The notes under the pieces are model-generated. The model did not search any database, was not told the DNA's origin, and worked only from the letters and a program-made list of their open reading frames with translations. Source: Solea solea (Eukaryota > Chordata > Actinopteri > Pleuronectiformes > Soleidae). From it: a stretch of 64,000 bases of DNA. Where the stretch lies: assembly GCF_958295425.1 (NCBI RefSeq), contig NC_081150.1:12957001-13021000 (forward strand), given 5' to 3'. Below are positions 21,246-33,200 of the stretch, piece after piece (positions within the stretch are counted from its first letter, which is position 1; every line of letters begins with the position of its first letter). The translations under genes were made by a program, and so were the position numbers.

Positions 21246-23725
21246 GTTCTCCATTTTCCTCCTTCAGTCCAAAAACATGCAGATTTGAGGATTAAGCAAA
21301 TTGGACACTAAATTGACTGTAGGTGTAAGTTTGAAAGTAAATGTTTGTCTCTATGTGCTCCTGTAATGGACTGGCACCTGTCCCAGAGTGTACCCTGCCT
21401 TTTGCCCTATGTCAACTGGGATTGGCACCAGCGACTGTCATGTGGAGGATACAGCTGCATGGATGCACGTTTGATAACAAATAGTAGTGACCGTGAATCA
21501 CGTGACAGGATGAATTATGACCGAGTGTTAATGCAGTGCTGCAGCAGAGATGTTTCTCAGACGTACCTGCGACCCCAACGAAGAGTGTGAGGCCGAAGCA
21601 GACCAGGAACACCACGAAGACCAGGACAAAATGTCTTTTGGACAGGGTGTAGAGCCGCATAGGAGCTAGTCTGTCACAAGGAGACACGCAATCATTTTAA
21701 CCCACACTCGCTAAAGACCACAAGTATAGACAGAAAGCAGGAGAAGATAAATTTAATTTTGTTTTTTTTTTTAAAACATCACCGTATGTCTTATTTTATA
21801 AAGCCGTTACAGACAGTGCAGGTGTGGGTATGTCAACATAGCTAGCTTCTATGCTACGTAACATATGTCAAGAGAGAGCAAAATCATATTCTCGCACGTT
21901 TTAATCATCCAGTCACATATCTGCAGTGTCCTACAAACAATTCTCATACTCACTGCTCCATTTGTGCCCGTTTTAAGTGTCAGGAGCGAGAAAAGGCTTT
22001 AAAAGTCAGTCCGCCAAAGCCACATCCGTGAATGCGCGTCAGTCAGCAGTGCAACGTCATTGAATGGGCGGGGTCAAGATCACGTGGCGACGATGTGGCG
22101 GAAAGAGAACGTGCTTGTCTGAGGCACGCACCTGACGGGAACGCGCACTGATTGTGGAGCGTCTGAGGTGTGTATTCTCTATTTTTATTGAATTTTATTG
22201 CCACAATAAAAGCCATGGCCTGTATGAAATACACATTGTCCACATGAAATTCAACCAAATATTACACCATTACCACCATTTTATTCTGAAGGTTCTACAA
22301 AATAAAATAAACAGGGTGTGCATTCCTTTTGGCAGAACTGGTTATTATTACATTACATGTTATACAGCTGCTGAGATTTGCATCCCACATTTTATTAAGC
22401 CAGGAAGCTTTTTACACGTGTGAAATTAACTCTCATATGCAAGAAGACATTCATAAAATGGTCCAAAAAAGAGACAGTAAGAGACAGCTGTCTGGGCAAA
22501 AATGTCTTGTTGATGCCATAGGTCAAATGAAAATGGTCAGACTGGTTCATAACAATAGCAATGGCACAGTAACACAGTAAGTCAAATTATAATTTGGATG
22601 GACCACACTAGGTGCCTCTCCTGCCTCTTTCAAGTGTCCTGTGTACCTAATAAAGTGGCCTATAAATGTAGTTTCCTCAGTTTCAGAGTGTGTGCTGACT
22701 AAGTGCCACTACCACCATAATGTACTGACATATTAACTGAACAAATCCATTGTTAATGTTATCAGTGACACATTTTACACCTTAAACTTATAACAAAATA
22801 TCTATGGTGGAAAAAAGAGCCCAATATAGAGCTCAGTGGGGGATAAATGTGCATGAGCAGGCCACATTTTCTGCCCCCTCTGTTGAATATTTATGCATCT
22901 ATAGAAAAGAGTGGAGTGACATATCAGATATGTGTGACTCCACTGTTGTACTCAAACAGTCTTAACAAAACAGTATTTAGCACTGTGTGCTATGTTGTGC
23001 TGTGTTTTGTAAGTCGCCTATATCACTATCTAACTTTTTAAAAGGTAGTCTAATATCATATTTTTTCTTTTGATTGTAGGGCGAGGTCAATTCATTTTAT
23101 TTCATGAAAAAAGTTGCTCAGTCATTGGTTCCTGCTGCCAGAACTAACAGGCTGGATGAGAATACATTTTAAGCATGTGCAGCAGGACTTAATAGCATTT
23201 GAATGTCGACTTTTAATTTGCAATAAACTATTTAGGAGACATGAATTTATTGCAATTTAAGTGATACAATCCTCTATTGTAAACGTGGATTGTGACGTTT
23301 CACAACAAATTACAAACACCAGTGTTATCTTTCTGAAAACACTTGTTGACTTTAATGGGCCTCTCCCTCGATTAGATTGCGATATTAATCTATTATTATA
23401 TAATAGATTATTATATAATAATCTATGTCAATCTATGACAATGTGTGTCTAATACAATGAATTCGTATTAGTCTTGCTTGTTTTCCCGCATTTTCTATGA
23501 TATTATTCGGGGCCAAAGGAAGAGGAGTTGCGTCAATTTTCAATACATTTTTGATAATGTTACTGATGATGATGATTTGTGTTAGACCCACCTGTAAAAG
23601 CGGTCATCTCTGTACGGTGTCAGCTCCTCCTTCAGCTCGGTGTAGGCCTCCTGGATCCTCCTGCAGAAGTGTTTCAGCTCACTGTACAGAGGGTTTTCCA
23701 ACACCGACGAGTAGTCGCTGTCCAT
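16332..23725 (-). CDS. tmem181: TMEM181, Wntless-like multi-pass membrane protein (complete, 14 exons)
   Basis: Exons in transcript order: 23725-23592, 21670-21567, 20448-20381, 19822-19732, 19571-19453, 18824-18708, 18550-18470, 18384-18285, 18121-17991, 17897-17806, 17671-17614, 17371-17269, 16611-16545, 16416-16332. All join in phase, giving 449 residues. The N-terminus MDSDYSSVLENPLYSELKHF and the segment YRLAPMRLYTLSKRHFVLVF match vertebrate TMEM181. A first membrane segment (FVLVFVVFLVCFGLTLFVGV, exon 2) is followed by a lumenal beta-rich (GOLD-like) region. A cluster of further membrane segments follows (IWFRFVFVVLTFMV; ILLPLLLLY; ALFLCALLLFWLCVY; LPKLIIVGLLWLSAVTLGI; IFFLVVVALYILYLIFLIV). 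The acidic tail ends QDKSDSD. The human protein was reported as a putative host receptor for E. coli cytolethal distending toxin; its normal function is poorly known. Confidence 0.93.
16911..17020. repeat. Short low-complexity patch with G-run in TMEM181 intron
   Basis: A G10 homopolymer at about 17006-17018 follows AT-rich microsatellite-like sequence. It is a simple repeat only. Confidence 0.4.
20799..20832. repeat. (TA)n/(CA)n microsatellite in TMEM181 intron 2
   Basis: An alternating TA run changes into ACACATATACACATATA. It is a simple tandem repeat. Confidence 0.6.
20904..21021. mobile_element. Short hAT-like MITE (~118 bp)
   Basis: The ends are inverted: CAGAGGTCTCAAACTCATG on the left and CAGTTTGAGACCCCAG on the right. 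These match the CAGNGGTCTCAAAC-type ends of the better-preserved element at 54619-55010. No convincing target duplication is seen. Confidence 0.5.
21211..21450. repeat. (GT)n-(G)n tract and teleost interspersed repeat
   Basis: A GT microsatellite runs into an unbroken G run of about 18 bases (21229-21246). It is followed by text ('CCAAAAACATGCAGATT', 'GGACTGGCACCTGTCCCAGA') that I remember as part of a very common teleost repeat ending '...TGGGATTGGCACCAGCGAC'. The family name is not certain. Confidence 0.5.
21950..22160 (-). promoter_or_regulatory. Possible second TMEM181 promoter (CpG-rich patch in intron 1)
   Basis: This patch sits in an AT-rich intron 1 but is rich in CpG. It contains a GC box (GGGCGGGG, about 22067) and an E-box CACGTG (22081-22086). 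It lies about 300-480 bases upstream of coding exon 2, whose fourth codon is ATG (MRLYTLSKRH...), so a transcript starting here could still encode most of the protein. Transcription from this site is inference. Confidence 0.35.
22450..22672 (+). mobile_element. Tc1-like transposon remnant with transposase fragment
   Basis: A decayed piece of a Tc1/mariner transposase reads SGQKCLVDAIGQMKMVRLV in the plus frame (22490-22550). It is followed by a stop and then by the element's terminal repeat (GTGTACCTAATAAAGTGGCC at 22641-22660). The 5' half and the catalytic DDE region are missing, so this is a dead copy. Confidence 0.65.
23404..23425. repeat. 22-bp perfect AT palindrome
   Basis: TAGATTATTATATAATAATC plus TA reads the same on both strands and sits within a longer run of ATCTATTATTATATAATAG-type repeats. 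It could extrude a cruciform; no function can be claimed. Confidence 0.6.
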
Positions 23726-23990
23726 GATCACACCAAGCTGAAAATGGCGACGGAAAAAACAAAAAAACACACAGGCCGACGGCCTTTTTTTTTTTTTAAA
23801 CAAAAAGAGGAGCGCAATAACGACTGGGTGCCGTCACGCCGTGGACCCGAATGTGCAGTAGGAGCCGGTTTGATTGTGTCCCTTTTCAAAGGCAGACAGA
23901 GAGGGAGACACACAAAGGGAGTAGGGACGAGAAGCGCAGGGAGGTGGCGGCGGTCACGTGATCACAGTTCAGCACCATGGACAGAGGCAG
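23726..23990 (-). promoter_or_regulatory. tmem181: TMEM181 5' UTR and main promoter region
   Basis: A CpG-containing stretch upstream of the first ATG includes GGTGGCGGCGG and a CLEAR/E-box-like GTCACGTGAT (23953-23962, core CACGTG). The TULP4 poly(A) signal lies only about 540 bases further upstream on the same strand, so the two genes are close tandem neighbours. Confidence 0.5.
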
Positions 23991-24501
23991 AGCAGGGGCG
24001 TTTAAAGACAAATCAGCGAGTCCTGATGAGGATGAGCAATCACAAAGATTTCATAATATTCATAATAAGTGCTTTTTTTGTGTTTTTGTTTGTGCTCATG
24101 CATCTTTTTTTTGGCAAGATTGTGTATTTTTTAATTTTTGTTATTTCCAGTGCAATTTTTGTCATGCAATTGATTTACTCTATACACGAGATCTTGTCAT
24201 TTGGCCATATTCGGCATATAAACATGGTATTTCCACTAGATGGCACTGTCACAAGTATTGCTGCTATTGCTTCAACACAATTTTTCCTCTTTTTTTTACT
24301 TTGCATGTAGTATATTGAAAATAATTCATATTTCCTGTTTCTTTTTCCATCGAAACACATGGTGGTGTAGTGACAGAAACAAAAAAAAAATCATTAGTAT
24401 CTGATATCAATAATTAGGTCAGATTTGATCTTGTCATTTCCAGCTCACGGAAATGTGATTTTAATTAGGAGACAGAGTGTTTTTTTCTGAAACAATGAAG
24501 T

Positions 24502-24507
24502 TTTATT
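24502..24507 (-). terminator. tulp4: TULP4 poly(A) signal
   Basis: TTTATT on the plus strand (AATAAA on minus), about 2.8 kb after the TULP4 stop codon. It is the most plausible end of the gene before the TMEM181 promoter. Confidence 0.5.
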
Positions 24508-27284
24508 CAAAAGATGCTTGACATATACAATTATAAAATAATTTACATGGCATGCCTTACTATCCATTCACTATAAACATTCAGTCACCAAACCAGACTC
24601 AGGTTTTTTGTTTGTTTGTTTTTTTAAGTGTTTTTTTCATTTACATCTACAAGTACAAAGCACGTATCTTTTCTAAAGAGGAGCCAAATCCTACAATATC
24701 TACAACAGGTCATGTCATAAAATCACTTGTGTGAAAGTGAATCCTTAATCCGAGTCCATTCTGAACATGAACTCAGTGGTTTACACTTGTGAACCTATGT
24801 GAACGATGTGTGTATGTATAAGAAGCCATGACAACATACACACATTTGAAGAGAGGTTCAACACTGAAGGGATCGTAGACTGCACAGTTGAATACAGACA
24901 CACCTTGACTTGACAGTTACACTCTACACGACTAGTCTACCAGCTACACTAAACTGAGCACTTTCTCATTCACATCTTTTTTTTTTTCATCCAAATGCAA
25001 ACGTCACAAAACACAGAATAATCTGACCCATCCCAACTCCCCGACCCCCCCACCCCCGATCCAATCTCACAAACTGGGCTTCATTTGAAACAAACTTAGC
25101 AACACAAAGAAAACTCCACAATATACAGTTTGAATAGATACTATATCTCCTTTAGGAAATAATCTCATAAATAAAATATAAAGAGAGACCAGCAACTGAG
25201 ATGCTGAGAAGAGAAAAAAAGCTATCAAATTAAGGTCAAAAAAGATGACAAAGATTTTTTTTTCCCCCCTCAAAGAAAATATTGCACAACTAACACAAAA
25301 GGGTGGATTTGCCTTTATGCCATGCTCATGTCGTTGTTTTTTAAGGATCAGTAGAAATTCTTATCTATTTTTACAACCCTCGTCTGACAAACATGCATCT
25401 TGTTTTGATATGGACAGATCACACTAAAATATCTAATATCTCATAAATTCAGAGAGCAAAGCAGAGCTGGTCCAAATTAAGTTTCTTTTATAGGACACAT
25501 TGAGTCAAAGTGCCCCCATTTTATCCAACTCTGAATTTTAGAAAATGAATATTTTGGCACAAATATGAGGTTGGTCTTATCACATAGACCTAAAGTTATT
25601 AAGCCTAAATCTTACCACTCCATTTTCTGACTTTGACTTCCATCTTGAACAAATAAAGCCCATTGCAGTTATATGCAAATTTGCCCACACACCTGTCAAC
25701 TGGCTAATAGAAACAAAAATGAGCATGACCGCCTTAAAGAAAGAAAACATAACAATTAACCAGCTTTTCAGATTTCAGTGTCAGCTTTCTATATGAACAG
25801 ATTTCAATAGCTTCATCCTTCATTGGAGTTTTGACTTCAAAGATTCAGTGACAATGGTTTCAGCTTAACGCCGTCTGTGGTTGTAGCTGTCGAGTTAAAA
25901 ACAGTACTAACAGCTTCGCCCCTCCGACCACACACCTGAACATACACTTAGAACACAGCAGAGATGGCTGTAAACAGACATCTGTCAGAGCCACCGCAGC
26001 CTCTACAACATTTACACATGGCTGATATGTATTTACATAACTTCTGTAAAGAGTATGAAATGGCATAGGTGAAATATACAAAAATATTTCCTGTACCTTG
26101 CTTAATGCTTACATGTTCAGTGTGGTCTTTTAGAGCAGGGACAGTCCTTCCCAACTCCATACTCACTTCACAGAAGTGACACCCGGTGACACACTACTTC
26201 ATTGAGTTCGTTGAGTTATCCAATCCGGCGACTCATTTTGCGACCATGTCACCGCACAGATACTCTCTTTTACTAAGCACAGCATGTCAGTCAAAGCTAT
26301 TCTGTACAACGCTCCCACCTCAAAACTCCAGAGCAATATTCATATTCAGTCTCCCAAATAAAGCAAGTAAGTTGAAGTCCATGTTGAAAGGATATGAGGA
26401 TTGTGTATCACAAACAAAGAATGTTCAAAATCATATCTGAATAGATAAACAACAAAATATACATATAAATTAATCCATGTAACAGAGAAACATTTCTTCT
26501 TCCTTCAAAGTCCCAGGAAACAAAAAAAAAACAACAAAAAACTGCAGTTCTCCACGGACACATTTACTCCTCGACAGTGACACACTCTTCACAACAGTGA
26601 GAAGTGTGAACTCTTAGTAGTGCTCCTACATGATGCATATATCTAAGCCTCAATACCAGCCAAGATAGACTGAGCAAAAGGAATGGCCGAGAGCAAAAAC
26701 AGGAAGTCCCTCCTGCCCTCCACCATGTTTAGTCAATATGAACATCCTCAAAGCAAAAGCAATATAATAAAAGTGGTAACTGTTTCACTGAAGGTTTGTA
26801 CAGCAATGGATTTCAGTGCCCAGTAGTACCTGTGTGCTCTGGGGGAAAAAACACAAAAAAAACATCTTTGATCTCCAGAGTGGTTTTCAAGTATTACTGC
26901 TGCCCCTTTTAAAAACTGCACGTAACAATTTCCCTCTCTCAATCGCCCGATCTGTTCTCTCGTCTCTAAGCTTCTTCTAGCTAAAGCAGCTTTATTTGCA
27001 TGATAACCAAAGTTCGACTCTTTGGCTCTACATGCATTGCAAGGTGCCTGGGATTTCCAAACAGAGAAAATCCGAGGGCATCCTTGGCAAATGCAGCCAC
27101 TGCTTATTGCACCAACTCTAGTGGCAGCATTGTGTAGTGCAGCATGATTGTATCTCTCTCTTTGACCAGGGCAGATTTCTCGCCTCTCTCCAGAATCAAA
27201 GATCAGAGATTAATCTCAAATGAAACAACAACTGTGCCCCTTCAACAGATTGCATTCAAAAAGGGTATGTAGGGGTGGGACATC
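24508..27284 (-). other. tulp4: TULP4 3' untranslated region
   Basis: About 2.8 kb without a gene on either strand. The part next to the stop codon (about 26990-27240) is less AT-rich and looks non-random, e.g. TTTGCATGATAACCAAAG and CATGCATTGCAAGGTGCC, so it may hold conserved regulatory sites. Homopolymer A/T runs occur at 24977-24990, 25256-25268 and 26521-26531. Confidence 0.5.
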
Positions 27285-30200
27285 TCATTTGAGGCGTTGG
27301 GTGACATTGGCTAAAGCCACAGCAAAGGCCTGAACAGCAGAGAAGGGATATTGGAAGTCCAGGATGTAAGCGTTGCCATCGATCCTGCCAAACTGCATCA
27401 CCTGTGTAAAAATACAACATCAGATCAGACTATATAGAGCAATGACATATTTGTACAAATTTAATTACAAAGCAGTCATACAGGAATACTTAAAATTACT
27501 TGAGTTATGTATTGTTTGAGTTTTTTCCAATATTGGTAATTTTAAAACAGATACTATAAAAAACTGTATTCACACTGAAAACAATTAAAATCTGTCTTGT
27601 GAAGAAATTGCGTACAAAGTTAATGTGAAGATGCTTTAAACGCATTGGGCAGTGCAAAGGACGCAAAGCAACAGACGCCAACCTGAATTCCAACGCAATA
27701 ATATTAGTTTTCCAGATGAGAACACACACTCAAAAAAATCTGCCTTGAAACTGCGTGTTGGCTGCCCAACACGCAGCTTGTCTCCACCACCACTAGGTGG
27801 TAGTGAAAACCTATGAGCTTATGGACAGAGCAAGACACATTTCATGGCACTGAGCTCGCAGAGCCGGTTGTGACCTGCATTATCTTGGGTGGAGCTACAA
27901 AGCAAACTGGGGGATGTGGATGAAACTGAGACTCATAGAAATGGCTTAGGTTCTGACCTAAAGCACCAACATTTGTTGCGATGTGGCTGGGTAGATCTGG
28001 ATCTAATAGCAGTTTTAGTGCCCAACCCAGTAATGATGGTTTCAATAAGTGTACATGCAATTCACTGAACCAGGAGTCTCTTACCTGTCGACCTTCCAGT
28101 TCAATCTGAAAGTTTTTGGCAGACTCCTGTGTGACGCGTCCACCAAAGTCCAGCTGGTAGACCTGCGTGGCTTCATTCCACAGTGGCTGCTTGTTGGCCA
28201 TGACATACACAAACCCCTGGCTGCCCAGCCCTTTATCCTCCTTCTCATTGGCTTTTCGACATTTGATCTCATCCAGTTCACAGGCAGCTCTGAGGTTCCT
28301 CTTACTCTTCCAGCCCTTCTTACTGCTCTGGCACTGATTGAGCAGCTCATCCCCGCTGATGAACAGCTCTGGCTCACTTTCTGAACTGTCTTGGAACTCA
28401 CTGTTGGCAGTGGCCTTACTCAACTTCTTAGTTTTCAGCTGCTGCTCTTTCTGTCCCTTCAGCTTCTTCTTGTCCCTTCCTCCCAGCCGTGGACTGGAGA
28501 TGAGTGAGTTAAAATCACCCAGTGCTCTGCCCTCCTTCTTCGGCTTGCCCCCCTCAGCCAGCGGTGGTACGTTTGCCTCGTCAGCTCGACCATCCCCCCG
28601 TTTGCGGTTCTTCTTGCTGTACTTCTCAGACCGCTGTGGCACAGGACTTTCAGTCAAGGAGAGCACTTCCTGAAAAGCTTCCCCAGCCTCTGCCATGGCC
28701 TCTTGTAACCCTCCATGGCTCTGCAGCTCTGCTGGTGGTTGTGGTGGTGGTGGAGGGGGTGGTGGTGGAGGAGGAGGTGGTGGGGGAGGAGGAGAGAGAG
28801 CAATTTTGTCTACGGTCATGTGGGAAGCTTTTGGTGGAAGTGGCACTGCAGGACTGGGCATAGGGGGGCAAGAGTTATAGGTACCCCAAGGAGTTTGAAG
28901 AGCAATCGGAGGAATGGGAAGCCCGGAACAAGCACTTCCTCCAGGATACATAGGCGGGAGGGGGCAGCAGGCCAGGTTTGCAAGATTAGCAGGATAACCT
29001 GGCGGTAAGACAAGGGTTGCATCCTGCTGTGAGAAGGACACAGGTGCCACCATCTCCTTCGGGGAGGAGCAGGGACGTGGTGAACCTGGGATGGGTTGGA
29101 GCTGAGCTCCTGAATAGGCAGTGACTGGAGGGTACTGGAGAGAGATTTGGTAGCCTGCAGCTGCTGCTGCAGCTTGAAATGATGCAGCACTGGGGCTGGT
29201 GGGGGACTTTGGAGAAAGGACAAAAGGCAGTCTGGCCACATCCAAGTGCTGGGTAGGGCTAAGGATAAGTGGGGGTGGTTTATGGGGTCCAGCGGGGCCA
29301 GAGGGATTCAGCGTTGCTGTCCGTTCCTGAGGAATCCACACTTCCTCTGTGGCAGCTGGGTCCCACTGATAGGGAGGTGGGCGTTTTACAACCAACCCTG
29401 ATGCATCATTTCCTCCTAAAGCCAAATGCCTCAGTGTCTGATTCAGTGTTTCATCCTCAGTAAAGGCAGAATTTATGTAATCTGTCCTATCTCTGTTACT
29501 GCCTCCTCCTACTGCAGTCCCAGGTCCTTCGAGAGAGCTCAGCAGGTTGTAAGAGGACTGGGAGGCCAGAGGAGTAGTGCTGTTGGAGTGAACTATAACT
29601 GTGCTGTGTGGTGCCCCACTCCTGGGAGGGAAATCTTGTCTGATGATAGTTCCTCCAGCAATTCCATTAGCACTCCCTGGAGCAGTACCACCAATACTGG
29701 ATCCACTGCTACACTGACTGCATGTGTATAAGGCTGTTGGAACTCTCTGCTGGAAAGAGGCTGCCAGTGCACTATTTTTGGCCTTAGGAGGCAGTGGTCT
29801 AGGTGGTTCCAGCATCTGGGAAACCTTGAGAGCAGCCTCTCGGCTGTTCCTCCTGAGAGTGGCATGGATCAGACTGCTGTCAAGCCTCTGTCCAGGGCTC
29901 CTGCCAGCAGCACTGTTCTGGTTGGCTGTGTCGGGGTATGGAGGAGGATCTCCACTGGGTATGGAGTAGCGTGGTGCATTAAGTCTGTTGAGAGTGGCAG
30001 AGGTGTAGGGCAGCTGGATCTTCTTATCAGATGAAGAGGAGGATGAAGAGGTGACCCTGAGAGTGGCAGAGCTGCCAGGTCCCTGGAGTGAGTACACATT
30101 CTGATTGCAGACAAGGCGTGTTCGAGGACGACAAACTTCCTCCACATTCCCACTGCTGTCAAATGTCGTTATCCTTTCATAGCCTAGTGGTGTGGGGTAC

Positions 30201-33200
30201 TGTGCTTGTTGTTGACCTGAAGGATACAGTGGAAACTCTCCCTTCTTCAGACAAAGGTCACCAGGAGGAGGAGTCCCATTGGAGCCTCCTCCTGTTCCAG
30301 ATGTAGCATTGGCAGCTGCAGAGGAAGCAGATGCTGAGGCAGCAGCAGCTGCTGCGGCTGCTGCGGCTGCTGCGGCAGCCACAGCAGCAGCTACAGTCCC
30401 AGGATAAGGGGGTGGAGGGTTCATCTTGCTGAGTTCCAAAGGTGCACTGAACACCACCGTATCACCCTCGGCCAACTGTGGAGTTGGCCGAATGGTTTTG
30501 ACTTTCAGTAGGTGCTCATGTTCACCACCCACTGCTCTCTCAACCACTAAATCAGCAGGTGGAGGGGGGATCTGGATCTGCAGTGCCCCCGTCTGGAGCT
30601 GGTGTACAGTTGCACCAGAAGGCTGTCCTGGTGACATAGAGGGAACAGGGATTTGAATATGAAGCTGTTGCTGAAGTTGATGTTGAATCTGCTGCTGCTG
30701 CATCTGATGTTGCTGCTGCTGCGATTGTTGGTGATGGTGCATTTGTAGTTGTTGCTGCAGTTGCTGTTGAATTTGTTGTTGTTGCTGTTGTTGCTGCTGT
30801 TGCTGTATGTGCTGCTGAAGCTGCTGTTGATGTTGATGGTGCTGCATGTGTTGAAGCTGCTGAATGTGCTGTTGTAAGTGTTGGTGCTGGAGCATCTGCT
30901 GCTGCTGCTGTTGTAGTTGATGTTGCTGCTGTTGTTGTAGTTGCTGTTGCTGCTGTAGTTGCTGTTGCTGCTGTTGTAGTTGCTGTTGCTGCTGAAGCTG
31001 TTGTTGTTGTAGGTGCTGTTGCTGCTGCTGCTGAAGCTGCTGTTGATGATGCTGAAGTTGTTGTTGTTGCTGCTGCTGTTGCAGTTGCTGCTGCTGTTGA
31101 AGTTGCTGCTGCTGCTGAAGCTGCTGTTGATGATGCTGCTGCTGCTGCTGTTGATGATGATGCTGAAGTTGTTGTTGCTGTTGCTGCTGCTGCTGCTGTT
31201 GATGATGAGTTGGCTGTTGTTGTGACAGATGATGAGAGGGTGGAGGTCCCACCATTAGGCGACTCATTTCCAAGCCCCCAAAGATGACCTGACCAGGACT
31301 AGAGTATCTTGTGGGAACCGAGTACTGGGCTGTCAGGATGGTGTCCTGACTTTGGTCCGACCCACCAGCAGCTGCACCAGCAGGGGTTGCAGAGGGATTT
31401 GTTAGGACATCGAGATGAACGTTTTGATTGGCTAACAATGACTGGACAAGACCAATGCTTTGAGCGGGGGACATGGCTTGAGCAGGACTGTGAATGGGAG
31501 CAATTGGGATGTTAACAGTGCAGGGAGGGTTGTCATCAGCACCACCAGCAGGGCCCGTGACAGGCAGGTCATCCTCATCCTCACTGAAAACATTGGGGCT
31601 GAAGACAGGTAGATTTATGTAGTCCATGGAGATCTTGCGCACCTCTGGTAGGTATATGGTCATTTGTCTAGGCTGCAGATGGAGAAGGCTGGTCTTATAA
31701 ATGACTGAAGGGAGAAGGACAGGGTAAAATTAGCAAATAAAAAAATAAAAGGAAAGATTAATTACTTAATAATTCACTTATATATGTCAAAGAAAAAGAT
31801 GGGTTACCTGCACCCAGATTGGTTGGCAAAAATGCAGCCAGCCCTACGATCTTGAACTTCGTTCCCCAAATATTGGATGTGACCTGAGCGAGGTAATTTT
31901 GCTGCAATTACAAAATGTGAATCATATTATTATCAAAGAAATTATACAAAATCAGCAACATAAATTGTCATGTTTGATGACAACATTACTAACCCACATG
32001 GAAAAACACTGGACTAATCTGGGGTGGCAGTGACGTGACAAAAATGGTATTGAGCTTAAACAAACTTGGTTTAAAGCAATACATTTGGCTCAAGATCTGT
32101 TTTTTTTACCTGAGTGATGTCATCTAGAGGGAATTCCCTCCGTGTTAGACTGGGTGAACCAATTGAGGGTTTCCGTATGGGTAACCGCGGTGACCTGGAG
32201 ATCTCCTGTGTAGCACGGGATAGTTTGGGCGATTTTCTGGGATCAATGTTGATCCTGTTGGTAAAGGGACAAACTAAGTCTCTACAGAAAAGGTAGCAAA
32301 TGAAGAAAAAAAGTTTAGGCATGCAAAACGAAAAAAACGAAAACCAAAGAATATTTCAATAAAATGCATTATTGATGTGAACGGTTAATAAACAAAACAA
32401 AATATCTGCCTGACTCTACATGTTTAATAGTGAGTAAACTTGCAGACATACTGTGTCATGTGGACTGTTCGTTATTGGATTAAAAACACATTAGAAAAAG
32501 AAAAGTATTAGTTTTATACGACATGCTGCAGGACACACAGGTCCGTCAGTGACATGTCTGCTTACCTGGGCAATTTGGGGGATTTGCTGCCCCTGGATAT
32601 CTTTGGAGATTTCTTGCCAACCCAGTCATCACTCAACTCGATGTCACTGGAGTCTGAGCAGTTGCAGCTGTCGATCATGGCAGATATCAGGCTGTTGCCG
32701 TAGATCTCGTCTGAGGAGAGAAAATAGGATGATGGATGAAAAGAATAGTTACCTTCGAACAAATGGGTGGTGTTATTTGTCCTCTCATGTACAACTACAC
32801 ATGATGCAACTGCTCCAAAGGGACTAAATGGAGTGGGTTTGACTGGAAAACAAATATTGAAATACTTCACAAAACAGGTTTTTGACATTTTTTACTGTAG
32901 GAAGCAGTTACAGGAAGAATTCATCATTTTAACAAAACATGATGGCGCAGCAAAGAAGTGTTTAGTCTTACAGTCTGACAGTTATTTATAATTCTTCTGT
33001 ATTTAGTGATTCATATAGAGTTTGAGAAACATTGCTGCTCTAGATCAGGCCAGGCTAATTTATTTGATGGACATTAAAGTGTGAATGGACTGGAACCATT
33101 TCATGGCTGGCTTCATTTATCACTGCGTTGGGAGAGAGCCGTTTGATTTATGAGGAACCCAGGGGCCATCAGAGCCTCCATTAAGCAGCTTTTAATTAAC

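Noticed and set aside
23579..24310. Open frame of 243 codons on the plus strand
   Set aside because: It runs antisense through TMEM181 exon 1 and its GC-rich promoter, then into T-rich sequence that reads as a hydrophobic tail. No splice signals, start context or recognisable domain.
27842..28084. Continuation of the long TULP4 frame past 28085
   Set aside because: It lies beyond a good GTAAGA donor, and the conserved tubby C-terminus is supplied by the exon at 27401-27285, so this is intron read-through.
31013..31225. Leucine-rich frame on the plus strand
   Set aside because: It is the complement of the TULP4 CAG-rich tract (CTG codons). No gene signals; only repeat-associated translation would use it.
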